The notes: generated by a model from the letters alone, not told the origin. DNA of 64,000 nucleotides from Pseudomonas sp. B21-056 (GCF_026016325.1 NZ_CP087203.1:5394001-5458000); one strand, 5' to 3'. Shown: positions 38,494 to 47,774, counted from the first letter of the stretch. A program made the numbers and translations.

Positions 38494-38583
38494 TGTGGGA
38501 GCGAGCCTGCTCGCGAAAGCGGTGTGTCAATCAATATCAATATCGACTGACTGACCGCCATCGCGAGCAAGCCCGCTCCCACA
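38494..38583. repeat. REP doublet (inverted pair)
   Basis: GTGGGAGCGAGCCTGCTCGC at about 38495 and a variant inverse (TCGCGAGCAAGCCCGCTCCC) ending 38583, between the convergent small Fur-box gene and fklB. Confidence 0.85.
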
Positions 38584-38599
38584 AAGGCCTGCTATTGCC

Positions 38600-39217
38600 T
38601 TACAGAACGTCCAGCAGCTCGACGTCGAACACCAGAACGCTGTGCGGCGGGATGCTACCAACGCCCTGGGCGCCGTAAGCCAGTTCGCTCGGCACGTACA
38701 GGCGCCATTTGCTGCCGGTATTCATCAGTTGCAGCGCTTCGGTCCAGCCCGGGATCACGCCGCCTACCGGGAATTCGGCTGGCTGGCCACGATCGTAGGA
38801 GCTGTCGAACACGGTGCCGTCGATCAGGGTGCCGTGGTAGTGGGTACGCACCTGGTCTTCACGGGTCGGCTTGGCGCCTTCGCCCTGGGTCAGCACTTCA
38901 AATTGCAGGCCCGAAGCCAGGGTGGTGATGCCGTCGCGCTTGGCATTTTCAGCCAGGAACGCACGACCTTCGCCCGCGGCGGCTTCAGCCTTGGCGGCTG
39001 CTTCGGCCTGCATGATTTCGCGGATGACCTTGAAGCTGGCGGACATTTCTTCCTGGCCCACACGGCTTGGTTTGCCGGCGAAAGCGTCGGTCAGGCCGGC
39101 CAGGATCGCGTCCAGGCTGACGCCCGGTGGCGGGTTGTCGCGCAACTGGTCGCCCAGTTGACGACCAATGCCGTAGCTGACGCGGGTTTCGTCGGTGGAC
39201 AGGTTAACTTCGGACAT
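38600..39217 (-). CDS. fklB: FKBP-type peptidyl-prolyl isomerase FklB
   Basis: A 205-residue FkpA/FklB-type isomerase. The helical dimerisation domain (TDETRVSYGIGRQLGDQL, KPSRVGQEEMSASFKVIREI) precedes a C-terminal FKBP domain (VRTHYHGTLIDGTVFDSSYD, IPGWTEALQLMNTGSKWRLY, SIPPHSVLVFDVELL). The start ATG at 39217 gives no signal peptide, so it is cytoplasmic (FklB) rather than periplasmic (FkpA). The longer open frame upstream begins with a signal-like stretch but has no ribosome site and no family similarity. Confidence 0.9.
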   Translation of the reverse strand: MSEVNLSTDETRVSYGIGRQLGDQLRDNPPPGVSLDAILAGLTDAFAGKPSRVGQEEMSASFKVIREIMQAEAAAKAEAAAGEGRAFLAENAKRDGITTLASGLQFEVLTQGEGAKPTREDQVRTHYHGTLIDGTVFDSSYDRGQPAEFPVGGVIPGWTEALQLMNTGSKWRLYVPSELAYGAQGVGSIPPHSVLVFDVELLDVL

Positions 39218-39369
39218 GCTGCTGCTCCGCTGTGCGGACGACTCGAGAATGGCCGTGGGTGACACAGCGCCTCCCGGAGCGCCCGGAACCAAAAGGGCGA
39301 GCAGACTAGCACAGATGCCATGACGGATGACGAGCGCCCACGTCAAAGTGCCCCGCCGGAAACGACAAC

Positions 39370-39397
39370 GCCCGCCTGCTTCTCAACAGACGGGCGC
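39370..39397 (-). terminator. Hairpin terminator after yqhA
   Basis: On the minus strand CGCCCGTCTG-TTGAGAAG-CAGGCGGGCG then TTGTCG; the stem is strong and the T tract short. It lies about 16 bp after the yqhA stop. Confidence 0.6.
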
Positions 39398-39412
39398 TGT
39401 GCCAACGGGGTT

Positions 39413-39901
39413 TCAGTGCTTGGTCAGCTTGTCCAGGTAACCCATGGCGAACGCCGACACCACGAAGGTCATGTGGATGATCACGTACCACTTCAGGTGC
39501 TCGGGATCGACGTTCTTGGCGTCCATGAAAATGCGCAGCAGGTGGATGGAGGAAATGGCCACGATGGAGGCCGCGACTTTCATCTTCAGCGATGAAGAGT
39601 CCATGGTGCCGAGCCAGTTGAGCTTTTCCTTGTCGGAATCGATGTCCAGTTGCGAGACGAAGTTCTCGTAGCCGGAAATCATCACCATCACCAGCAGGCC
39701 GCCCACCAGCGCCATGTCGATCAGCGACAGCAGCACCAGGATCAGATCGGCCTCGGCCATGGAAAATACGTTGGGGATGACGTGAAAAACTTCCTGGAAG
39801 AATTTCAGCGCCAGGGCCAGTAGGCCCAGGGACAACCCGAAGTAGATCGGCGCCAGCAGCCAACGGGAGGCGTACATTGCATTTTCGATAAAGCGTTCCA
39901 T
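39413..39901 (-). CDS. yqhA: YqhA family inner-membrane protein (TIGR00645)
   Basis: A 162-residue membrane protein with about four helices: [41 protein letters not shown], a third at [16 protein letters not shown] and a fourth at [20 protein letters not shown] hydrophilic loop contains [19 protein letters not shown]. It matches the UPF0114/YqhA family, whose function is not established. Located between fklB and the PA4575-like gene, as in P. aeruginosa. Confidence 0.9.
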   Translation of the reverse strand: MERFIENAMYASRWLLAPIYFGLSLGLLALALKFFQEVFHVIPNVFSMAEADLILVLLSLIDMALVGGLLVMVMISGYENFVSQLDIDSDKEKLNWLGTMDSSSLKMKVAASIVAISSIHLLRIFMDAKNVDPEHLKWYVIIHMTFVVSAFAMGYLDKLTKH

Positions 39902-40015
39902 TGAATCTCACACCAGGGCTGAAAATGGCGGCGAGTATATCAGCCACCACGTGCCCCACAAACGCCAGGGCCATCCTTGCCCCTTGTGTAAGGTCCTGAT
40001 GCCAGGGGCCGGCCC

Positions 40016-40354
40016 TCAATGAGGCGGACGGAACTCGAAGCCTGCGCTGTGACTGCGCCCGCCGTTGATTTCACGCAATTGGGCTTGCATGTGCAGGCAC
40101 CAGATCTGCGGATCGTTAGCCAGTTCATAACCGTGCAAGGTCAACGCCTGGACGATGGTGTCGAGGATGGATTCGGCGGCGTTCGGGCCGGGAAAAGGGC
40201 CCTGGGCCTTGAGGGCGGAAGGTTGTTCGCCGGCCATACCGGCGGCGAAAAGCAGGGTCCACATGCCGGTATCCCCCGCCAGCGGGCGGATAGCGCATTC
40301 GATACGAGTGACAAGACCCAGGCATTGGCGGGTGAGGCAAAGGTTGCGCGACAT
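40016..40354 (-). CDS. Conserved hypothetical protein (PA4575-like)
   Basis: A 112-residue protein starting MSRNLCLTRQCLGLVTRIE, with ATG at 40354 preceded by GAGGGG. A central segment GMWTLLFAAGMAGEQPSALK is followed by a helical SILDTIVQALTLHGYELAND, then WCLHMQAQLREING. It has no signal peptide or clear membrane helix. Its position between yqhA and the Lon-like gene matches PA4575. No function can be assigned. A longer frame upstream (to 40495) lacks a ribosome site. Confidence 0.7.
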   Translation of the reverse strand: MSRNLCLTRQCLGLVTRIECAIRPLAGDTGMWTLLFAAGMAGEQPSALKAQGPFPGPNAAESILDTIVQALTLHGYELANDPQIWCLHMQAQLREINGGRSHSAGFEFRPPH

Positions 40355-40560
40355 GGCGGCGCCCCTCAGTGATACGGTATTCAGCCCCGGGGAGGCTGTT
40401 TCGATCCGATGATGACTCTCGTTATCCTTGAACTGAGGATAGAAGAAAAGTTCCGCTTGCAAGCCAAGCGAGACCAGAATGCGCCGAATGGTCATAGTGT
40501 GAATATTGGCGCCAAATCGGCGGCGTGCTGAAGCATTTTTTGAATCTGTGCGAAACCAAA

Positions 40561-40649
40561 TGTGGGAGCGAGCCTGCTCGCGAATGCGTTGGGTCAGTCA
40601 ACATCAATGATGCTGATCCACCGCTTTCGCGAGCAGGCTCGCTCCCACA
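40561..40649. repeat. REP doublet (inverted pair)
   Basis: GTGGGAGCGAGCCTGCTCGC at about 40562 and its inverse ending 40649, upstream of the PA4575-like gene and downstream of the Lon-like gene. Confidence 0.85.
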
Positions 40650-40667
40650 TTCAGGTCTTCACTTCCA

Positions 40668-43106
40668 TCAAGCCGGCTTGGCCTCCGCCAACGCCGCCTG
40701 CGCCAACTCCTTCTCCGCTTCCTTGATATCGTCCTCGCTGATCATCTCGGCAATCACCCTCAGCCGTTCCACCACCCGGGCGTTGACGCTGCCCTCGGGG
40801 AACTCGCCATTCTCATCCGGCTCACCGGCAGGCTCACCCACCAGCAGGCTCAGGGCCTCGTCGGCCTGGCGCACGGCATAGACGTGGAACTGCCCCGCTC
40901 GCACGGCGGCCAGCACCTTCTCATCGAGCATCAGGGTGGCGACGTTGGCCTGGGGAATGATCGCCCCTTGCTCGCCGGTCAGCCCACGGGCTTCACAGAG
41001 ACGGAAAAAGCCTTCGATCTTCTCGTTGACCCCGCCCACCGCCTGCACCTCACCGAACTGGTTGATCGAGCCGGTGATGGCGAAGCACTGCTTCAACGGG
41101 GTCTTCGACAGCGCTGAAATCAGCGTGCACGCCTCGCCCAGGGAGGCACTGTCGCCGTCGACATAACCGTAGGACTGCTCCAGGGCGATACTGGCCGAGA
41201 TCGCCAACGGGAACTCCTGGGCATAACGGCTGCCCAGGTAACCGGTGAGGATCATCACGCCCTTGGAGTGAATCGGCTGGCCGAGGTTGACCTCCCGCTC
41301 GATGTCGACGATGCCGCTGCCGCCCGGGTACACCGTGGCGGAGATCCGCGCCGGCACACCGAACGCCGAGTCGCCCACCTCCAGCACCGTCAACCCGTTG
41401 CACTTGCCCACGGCGGCGCCGGCGGTGTCGATCAGGATGATCCCCGCCAGCATGTCGTCGAGGATCCGTGCCGAAACGCGCCCGGTGCGGGTGGCCTTGG
41501 CCTTGAGGGCGCGCTCGATATGGCCGGCGTCGGTCATCTCGTCACTGGCCAGTTGACGGATGAAATCCGCCTCGCTGACCAATTGGAACAGATCGCCGAT
41601 ACGGGCCGACAAGCGTCCCTGGTGTTCAGCCAGGCGCGCACTGTAGGTCGCCAGGCGCGCCACCGCATCGGCGGTCAGCGGCGCCATGCCTTCTTCCGAA
41701 GTGCGGGTCTTGAGCAACTGGGCGAACTGCTCCAGGCTCTCGTCGCCCATCGGGATGTCTTCGTCGAAGTCCACCAGCACGCGAAACATTTCCTGGAAGT
41801 CCGAGTCCAGGTCCTGCAAGGCGTAGTAGAGCTGGCGAGCGCCGATGATCACGACCTTGACCTGCAACGGGATGTGCTGCGGCGTGAGGGTCACTGTGGC
41901 CAAGCGGCCCAGTTCGCCCAGGGGCGATTCCATTTTCAGCTTGCGCGATTGCAGGGCACGCTTGAGCGCGTCCCACACGAACGGCTCACCGAGCATTTTT
42001 TCCGCTTCGAGGATCAGGAAGCCACCGTTGGCCCGATGCAAGGCACCGGGCCGCAACTGCCGGTAGGTGGTGTAGAGCGCGCCCTGGTCGGTGCTGTATT
42101 CGATACGCCCGAACAGGTTGTCGTAGGTCGGGTGCGGTTCGAACACCACTGGGGCGCCGCCGCTCGCCGGATGCCCCACGATCAGGCTCGGCGCATATTG
42201 CTCTTCCAGCATCTTGCGGGCGATGGCGTCGGTCTTGCTGTCGTCCACCAGTTGCTCGACCACCGTCCGGAGCAGGTTGACCTGCATGGCCTGCAAGTAG
42301 CCGCAGACCGCCGCGTTCTCCGCGTACTTTTCCGACAGCGGCGCGAGCAAGGGTTGCAGGGCCAGGGTGATGGTTTCTTCGTTGAGCTGACGCAACTGGT
42401 TGCTGGATTCACGCTTCCATTGCGGCAGGCTGGCGAGCTCTTCGTTCAGGCGCTCTTCCAGGCCGGAGATGTCCTCATGGAAACGCTCGCGTTCGGATTC
42501 CGGCAATTGGGCGAATTCCGCTTCATCCAAGGCCTTGCCTTCACTCATCGGCGTGAAGGCGATGTTGCTGCTGTCACGGTACAGCGCGACATCCTTCTCC
42601 AGGGCCAGGCGCTCGATGACATCCAGGGCGCGGTCGTAGCGCTGGTTGAATGCGCGGTCGATGGCGCTTTTTTTCTGCTGGTAGGACGGATGCTCGAACA
42701 CCGCCGGAAACGTCGCCAGCAGGTTGTCGATCAGGCCGTTGATATCACTGATGAAGGCACCGGCGGTGCCCGATGGCAGCTCCAGGGCACGGGGTTCACG
42801 GGGCTCATCGAAATTGTTGACGTAGACCCAGTCCGCCGGGGTCTGCAGGCGCTTGCCTTCGGCCTTGAGGTAGCGTTTGACGAACGAAAACCGGCCAGTG
42901 CCGGGCTCGCCCATGACAAATACGTTGTAACCGGGGCGCGGCATGGCCACACCGAACTGCAATGCTTCGACCGCACGCTCCTGGCCAAGCACACCGCGGA
43001 AGGGCTCCAGATCATTGGTGGTAGAGAAGCTGAACTGTTCAGCGGAAAACGGACGGGTCAGCGCTTCGGGCGCTAGACGCAAGCTGGCAGCAACAGGATC
43101 AGGCAT
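40668..43106 (-). CDS. Lon-like ATP-dependent protease (PA4576-like AAA protease)
   Basis: An 812-residue protein of the Lon-related family. An N-terminal region (about 1-50) leads to the AAA module with P-loop FVMGEPGTGRFSF near residue 65. Arg replaces the usual Lys of the P-loop, which I believe is common in this subfamily. A long insertion of mostly helices (about 160-330) follows. The C-terminal S16 protease domain has the catalytic Ser in YVDGDSASLGEACTLISAL and Lys in GGVNEKIEGFF. The sensor/arginine region KVVIIGARQLYY and MTDAGHIERALKAKA is present. Substrates are unknown. Flanked by REPs and a divergent DUF3015 gene. Confidence 0.88.
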   Translation of the reverse strand: MPDPVAASLRLAPEALTRPFSAEQFSFSTTNDLEPFRGVLGQERAVEALQFGVAMPRPGYNVFVMGEPGTGRFSFVKRYLKAEGKRLQTPADWVYVNNFDEPREPRALELPSGTAGAFISDINGLIDNLLATFPAVFEHPSYQQKKSAIDRAFNQRYDRALDVIERLALEKDVALYRDSSNIAFTPMSEGKALDEAEFAQLPESERERFHEDISGLEERLNEELASLPQWKRESSNQLRQLNEETITLALQPLLAPLSEKYAENAAVCGYLQAMQVNLLRTVVEQLVDDSKTDAIARKMLEEQYAPSLIVGHPASGGAPVVFEPHPTYDNLFGRIEYSTDQGALYTTYRQLRPGALHRANGGFLILEAEKMLGEPFVWDALKRALQSRKLKMESPLGELGRLATVTLTPQHIPLQVKVVIIGARQLYYALQDLDSDFQEMFRVLVDFDEDIPMGDESLEQFAQLLKTRTSEEGMAPLTADAVARLATYSARLAEHQGRLSARIGDLFQLVSEADFIRQLASDEMTDAGHIERALKAKATRTGRVSARILDDMLAGIILIDTAGAAVGKCNGLTVLEVGDSAFGVPARISATVYPGGSGIVDIEREVNLGQPIHSKGVMILTGYLGSRYAQEFPLAISASIALEQSYGYVDGDSASLGEACTLISALSKTPLKQCFAITGSINQFGEVQAVGGVNEKIEGFFRLCEARGLTGEQGAIIPQANVATLMLDEKVLAAVRAGQFHVYAVRQADEALSLLVGEPAGEPDENGEFPEGSVNARVVERLRVIAEMISEDDIKEAEKELAQAALAEAKPA

Positions 43107-43400
43107 CGGGCTTCCTTACATCAGGCGGGGCAGATAACGGCATTCTGGCGCCGCCCGTACCTGACTGGCAAGGAGCGCCTCAGGTCAAAGCATAGTCAAC
43201 CGGCCAGGTCCGAGCAGCAGTCGAGGCCTGTAACTCCATGACTTGGAGGATAGTTTTTGCAAAATGTCACGGAACCCTCGGATCGTGCCTAAACTCCAAA
43301 CTGCGCGGCTGGAACAATAACCGGCCCCCTGGCACGAGTGGTTGAAGCCACGAAGGTGTCAGACCCTGTCCATTGGTATGCACATAAAGAGAACATAGCT

Positions 43401-43889
43401 ATGAAACGGATTCTTCTCGGTACTCTCTTCACCGCTGTATCCCTCAACGCCATGGCTCAGGCGCCGGGCGGTCCGGATTGCGGCTGGGGCAACATGCTGT
43501 TCGAAGGTCAGCGTGGCACCCCGGCTCACTTCCTCGCCTCCACCACCAACGGCACCTCCGGCAACGCCACCTTCGGCATGACCTCGGGCACCAACGGTTG
43601 CTCGACCAACGCGGCACTGACCTACGGTGGCAAGTCCTGGCTGGCCATGAATGGCATGATGAACGAGCTGTCCGAAGACATGGCCAAGGGTCAGGGCGAA
43701 GCGCTGACCACCTATGCCGTGGTACTGGGTGTGGCGCCGGAGGATCGCGCGCACTTCTCCGCTGTCACCCACGAGCACTTCCAGCAGATCTTCAGCAAGG
43801 CTGACGTGACCGCAGAAGACGTGCATACCAACACCCTGGCCGTGCTGAAAAACGATCCTCGCCTGGCCAAGTACGCCACTCAAGCTTAA
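43401..43889 (+). CDS. DUF3015 periplasmic protein
   Basis: A 162-residue protein with an N-terminal signal peptide (MKRILLGTLFTAVSLNAMA, cut after AQA or MA). It is followed by a glycine-, threonine- and asparagine-rich first half (STTNGTSGNATFGMTSGTNG) with cysteines PDCGW and NGCSTN, and a helical second half (MMNELSEDMAKGQGEAL, HEHFQQIFSKADVTAEDVHT). It fits the DUF3015 family, exported and of unknown function. The 43107-43400 region upstream holds no gene. Confidence 0.85.
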   Translation: MKRILLGTLFTAVSLNAMAQAPGGPDCGWGNMLFEGQRGTPAHFLASTTNGTSGNATFGMTSGTNGCSTNAALTYGGKSWLAMNGMMNELSEDMAKGQGEALTTYAVVLGVAPEDRAHFSAVTHEHFQQIFSKADVTAEDVHTNTLAVLKNDPRLAKYATQA

Positions 43890-43901
43890 GCTCGACCCCA
43901 C

Positions 43902-43931
43902 TCGCTCCTTTCGGGGAGCGGGTTTTCTTTT
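43902..43931 (+). terminator. Rho-independent terminator after the DUF3015 gene
   Basis: CGCTCC-TTTCG-GGGAGCG followed by GGTTTTCTTTTTT, about 13 bp after the stop. Confidence 0.85.
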
Positions 43932-43978
43932 TTGGGCCCATCCGGTCTTTTATTTTTCGACTTTCCAAGTAGCCGACT

Positions 43979-45832
43979 ATGCTCAAACGCCTTGCCTGGC
44001 TGGCGCTCTGTGTGTGCGCCCCATTGTCCGCCGCACCTCATGTCGACCCTCAACGTTTGCAGCAACTGGCCAATGACCGCTTCTGGATTTCCCTGGGCCA
44101 CTACGAAACCGCCAAGCTCGGCGGCTGGCGCAGCTATGTCAGCGACAGGAAATTTTTCCTCGCACCCGACGGCAACGAACATCCCGACCATGAACTGACC
44201 GCCACGCTACAGGCCCTCTACGGCCCGGCCAGCGCCGGCCAGCAACACGCCCAGTGCGTGTACCCGGCGCGCACGCGCTGGCTCAAGGCGCAGCTCAACC
44301 TGACGGATCTACCGGCCGTCGACTGCAGCGACTTCAACCAATGGTTCAAGGACGTCTCGCCCCACAGCGCGGTGATGATTTTCCCGGCCGCCTACCTGAA
44401 CAGCCCGTCGTCGATGTTCGGCCATACCCTGTTGCGCATCGACCAGGCCGACGTGCAACGGGACAAGACTGCCCTGCTGAGCTACGCGATCAATTTCGGC
44501 GCCTACATCGAAGGCTCGGACAACAGCATCATCTACGCCTGGAAAGGCTTGATGGGCGGCTATCCCGGCCTGTTCGCCCTGGTGCCCTACCAGGAGAAAC
44601 TGTCCGAATACCGCAGCCTGGAGAACCGCGACCTGTGGGAGTACCGCCTCAACCTGAGCCAGGCGGAAACCGAGCGCATGGTCGAGCACGTCTGGGAACT
44701 CAAGCAGATCCGGTTCGACTATTTTTTCTTCGACGAAAACTGCTCCTATCGCCTGCTTGAGCTGCTGCAAGTGGCCCGTCCGAGCCTGCGCCTGACCGAA
44801 CAATTCCCGCTGACGGCGATCCCCACCGACACCGTCAAGGCGGTGAAGGAAGCCGGGTTGGTGGAGAGCATCGAATATCGTCCGTCCCGCGAGCGGGAAC
44901 TGCTCAGCCGCGCCGAGCCGCTCACCGATGACGAACAACAGTGGGTGCTGAAGGTCAGCGCCGACCAGAAGCAATTGCAGGTCGCCGAATTCAAGGCTCT
45001 GCCCCGCGAACGCCAGGCACTGATTGTCGATGCGGCCTACCGTCTGGAACGTTACCGCGCCAACGGCCAGGAGCGCGACCCGCAACGCGCCCAGCGCAGC
45101 TTCGAGCTGCTGCGGGCGATCAACCAGAACCCCGCGCCGGAACTCGACATCCCGCAACCGGGCCTGCCCGAAGACGGTCATGAGTCGCGCACCTGGCAGG
45201 CCGGCCTGGGTGCCCGGGGCGACCGGGCGTTCGGCGAATACGGCTTGCGCATGGCCTATCACGACCTCAACGACAACGGCGAAAGTTTCCCGCTGGGGGC
45301 GCAAATAGAAATCCTGCAATTGAAGCTGCGCCAGTACGAAGGCAATGACTGGCAGGTGCAGCAACTGGACCTGGCGACCATCCGCTCCCTGACCCCGCGC
45401 AACGAGCTGCTGCAACCGCTGTCCTGGCAGGTCACCGGGGGCCTGGAACGGGTGCCGGGCAAGCACGACGATGAAACCCTGGTCAGCCACGTCAATGGCG
45501 GCGCCGGCGGTACCTGGGCGTTGGGCGAGGATGTGCTGGGGTTTGCCCTGGGCACCGTGCGGGTGGAACACAACAACGACTTCGCCCAATTCATCGCCCC
45601 GGCCACCGGGTTCAACAGCGGCGTGCTGTGGAAAAATCCGCTGGGCAACCTGAGCCTGGAAGCCAAGGGCGACTACTTCGTCAACGGCGAGGTGCGCCGC
45701 AGCCTGAGCCTGAATCAACAATGGGAACTGTCGCGCAACCTCGGCCTGCGCCTGAGCGCCCAGCGGGAGTTCAGCCACCTGGCCTCACCGGAGAACGAGG
45801 TGATGCTTGAGGTGAAGTGGTATCACTATTGA
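43979..45832 (+). CDS. DUF4105 / Lnb-like periplasmic-outer membrane protein
   Basis: A 617-residue exported protein with signal peptide (LKRLAWLALCVCAPLSAA). The N-terminal half is the DUF4105 (Lnb-type) domain with the conserved segments PAAYLNSPSSMFGHTLLRID and FFFDENCSYRLLELLQ. The His and Cys of these segments form the catalytic centre of Lnb, which transfers acyl chains on lipoproteins in Firmicutes. The C-terminal 250 residues look like beta strands of an outer-membrane barrel (alternating pattern ending MLEVKWYHY). The role in Pseudomonas is not established; an acyl-transfer or peptidase role is inference. Confidence 0.82.
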   Translation: MLKRLAWLALCVCAPLSAAPHVDPQRLQQLANDRFWISLGHYETAKLGGWRSYVSDRKFFLAPDGNEHPDHELTATLQALYGPASAGQQHAQCVYPARTRWLKAQLNLTDLPAVDCSDFNQWFKDVSPHSAVMIFPAAYLNSPSSMFGHTLLRIDQADVQRDKTALLSYAINFGAYIEGSDNSIIYAWKGLMGGYPGLFALVPYQEKLSEYRSLENRDLWEYRLNLSQAETERMVEHVWELKQIRFDYFFFDENCSYRLLELLQVARPSLRLTEQFPLTAIPTDTVKAVKEAGLVESIEYRPSRERELLSRAEPLTDDEQQWVLKVSADQKQLQVAEFKALPRERQALIVDAAYRLERYRANGQERDPQRAQRSFELLRAINQNPAPELDIPQPGLPEDGHESRTWQAGLGARGDRAFGEYGLRMAYHDLNDNGESFPLGAQIEILQLKLRQYEGNDWQVQQLDLATIRSLTPRNELLQPLSWQVTGGLERVPGKHDDETLVSHVNGGAGGTWALGEDVLGFALGTVRVEHNNDFAQFIAPATGFNSGVLWKNPLGNLSLEAKGDYFVNGEVRRSLSLNQQWELSRNLGLRLSAQREFSHLASPENEVMLEVKWYHY

Positions 45833-45945
45833 TATCTGAGCCGAAGAAGAATCCAAGGCGGGACGCGTTTTCGGACTCGTTTCGAAGTCAGCCGAAATCA
45901 AGTAGATTGGCCGGGATAAACCTTTAATCGGAATTGAATGCTGCG

Positions 45946-47208
45946 ATGCTTGATTATCTGCACATGAAAAACGTGGGGCCTGCTCCTGAGCTCGAAGTCA
46001 ATTGGGCGCCACGAATCAATCTGATCACTGGTGACAATGGACTGGGAAAGAGTTTTCTGCTGGACCTGGCCTGGTGGGCGCTGACGCGTACCTGGGCCAA
46101 TACGCCAGCCTTGCCGGTGAATCCGGGGAAGTCCTCCATTGAATATGTTGTAAAAGGCAAATCGGGGGTCGCGCAGCCCGTTGTATCTACCTATAAACGG
46201 GAAGACAGTTCCTGGCCCTTGAAGCAAAGCCGACCCACCATGCCCGGCATTGTGGTTTACGTCAGGATCGACGGCGGCTTCTCCGTATGGGATCCGGCAC
46301 GCAATTACTGGCGCACCGATAAGGATCGACCCGCCGCGTATCACTTTTCTGCCGACGCCGTATGGGATGGTCTCGACGTCAACGGGCAAAGGGTTTGTGA
46401 AGGCCTGGAGCGCGACTGGGTCAATTGGCAAAACGGCCGAAAACCCCAATTCGAAGCATTGGCAAATGCGCTGCGCGATCTCTCCCCTGCCGCTGAGCCA
46501 CTCTGCATCGGAGAGCCCAAAAGAGTCTATCTGGGTGAAGGCCGAGAACGACCGACACTCACTATCGGCAATCAGAACATTCCTGTCGCGCTGGCATCTG
46601 CCGGGGTACGCCGCATATTGGGGCTGGCTTACTTTCTCGTATGGGCCTGGTATGAACACCAGGCAGCCGCCGCGATACTCGACAAAAAACCCGAACGCCG
46701 GTTTGTCATCCTGTTCGATGAACCGGAAACCCACTTGCACCCCAGGTGGCAACGCACGCTCATGCCCAGCCTGCTGCAAGCGATCAAGACGTTGCGCAAG
46801 CACCACGGCACCGCCCCGCCGCAGTTGCTGATCGCTACGCATTCGCCGCTTGTCGCAGCGTCCCTCGAACCTGTATTCGACGAAGAACAGGACGATCAGA
46901 TCCAGTTATCGATCCAGGACCACAAGGTCTCGTTGACACAAGGGCATTGGGCAGCACAGGGTGACGCCAGCAGTTGGCTGGTCTCCGACACCTTTGGCCT
47001 GGACCAGGCCCGCTCCCTGGAGGCAGAAAAAGCCATAGAGGCCGCCGAAGCATTCATGCGCGGAGAAAAGCAACTGCCTGAAGGGCTTAGAACCCGAGCA
47101 TCCATTCACAAGGCACTGCAGAGGCTGCTTCCTGCCCATGATGAATTCTGGCCACGCTGGCTGATCGAGGGCGGCGTAAGACACTTCGGCCCTGGTGCTG
47201 ATCAATGA
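45946..47208 (+). CDS. AAA/ABC-type ATPase of a two-gene ATPase-HNH cassette
   Basis: A roughly 420-residue ATPase of the SMC/RecF-like (AAA_21, OLD/PtuA-related) class. It has Walker A ITGDNGLGKSF near residue 29, a signature-like ALASAGVRRILGLAYF near 215, Walker B RFVILFDEPETHLHP near 255 and switch His in IATHSPLVAA near 297. No toprim or nuclease domain follows. The start chosen is ATG at 45946; a TTG at 45934 is possible, and neither has a strong ribosome site. It overlaps the HNH gene by 4 nt (ATGA), so the two are one unit. GC content is visibly lower than in the flanking genes, suggesting horizontal gain. Best guess: Septu-like defence. Confidence 0.8.
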   Translation: MLDYLHMKNVGPAPELEVNWAPRINLITGDNGLGKSFLLDLAWWALTRTWANTPALPVNPGKSSIEYVVKGKSGVAQPVVSTYKREDSSWPLKQSRPTMPGIVVYVRIDGGFSVWDPARNYWRTDKDRPAAYHFSADAVWDGLDVNGQRVCEGLERDWVNWQNGRKPQFEALANALRDLSPAAEPLCIGEPKRVYLGEGRERPTLTIGNQNIPVALASAGVRRILGLAYFLVWAWYEHQAAAAILDKKPERRFVILFDEPETHLHPRWQRTLMPSLLQAIKTLRKHHGTAPPQLLIATHSPLVAASLEPVFDEEQDDQIQLSIQDHKVSLTQGHWAAQGDASSWLVSDTFGLDQARSLEAEKAIEAAEAFMRGEKQLPEGLRTRASIHKALQRLLPAHDEFWPRWLIEGGVRHFGPGADQ

Positions 47209-47774
47209 TCCCGGTGGCCAAGCCCGATGAACCTGATGACTTCGAAAAGAATGTCAGGACACCTGGAAATCAATGGCTCAAGGACAATCCTGGAGCCGCT
47301 CGTCCTTCACCGTTCTGGAACAAATGCGCTACGGAGTTGGCAGATCATTACTCCAACCTGTGCGGCTATGCAGCCATGCTCGACCCTACCGGCGGAACGC
47401 TCGACCATTACCTGAGCTACAAACATCATCCGGAACTGGCGTATGAGTGGAGCAATTACCGCTTCGCATCCGGGACGCTCAATTCCATCAAGAAAACGGC
47501 TGATGACACAGTGCTCGACCCACATGAAGTCGGTGCGGGCTGGTTTGAAATTATCTTGCCGTCGCTTCAGATGTGCACCACAGATGCCATCCCCGCAGCG
47601 TATCGCGCCAAGGCCGAATACACCCTCAAGCGGCTCAACTTGCGTGATGGCGAACGAATTATTCGTTGGCGTCAAAGCTGGTACAGCATGTACAAAAGAA
47701 AGAAGCTGCCCCTCGAGGGGTTGCGTGAAGTTGCGCCACTGATCGCAGATGCCGTTGAGAAAGCGGGCGTCTGA
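47205..47774 (+). CDS. HNH-like nuclease partner (PtuB-like)
   Basis: A 189-residue protein. Residues 53-97 (from CGYAAML to NSIKK) resemble the HNH core of PtuB/TIGR02646-type endonucleases. The pattern is x-D-H-Y near residue 68, PELAYEWSNYR with Asn84, and LNSIKK with Asn93. The zinc-knuckle CxxC pairs usual in that family are replaced (CGYA, SGTL), so it would be a zinc-less HNH. The C-terminal half is helical and basic (RWRQSWYSMYKRKKL). It is cotranslated with the ATPase. Nuclease activity is inference; it may instead be a degenerate sensor subunit. Confidence 0.65.
   Translation: MIPVAKPDEPDDFEKNVRTPGNQWLKDNPGAARPSPFWNKCATELADHYSNLCGYAAMLDPTGGTLDHYLSYKHHPELAYEWSNYRFASGTLNSIKKTADDTVLDPHEVGAGWFEIILPSLQMCTTDAIPAAYRAKAEYTLKRLNLRDGERIIRWRQSWYSMYKRKKLPLEGLREVAPLIADAVEKAGV

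Noticed and set aside
39306..40019. A 237-codon open frame antisense-frame to yqhA on the same strand
   Set aside because: It is an out-of-frame shadow of the YqhA-family gene, which has clear membrane helices and a normal start.
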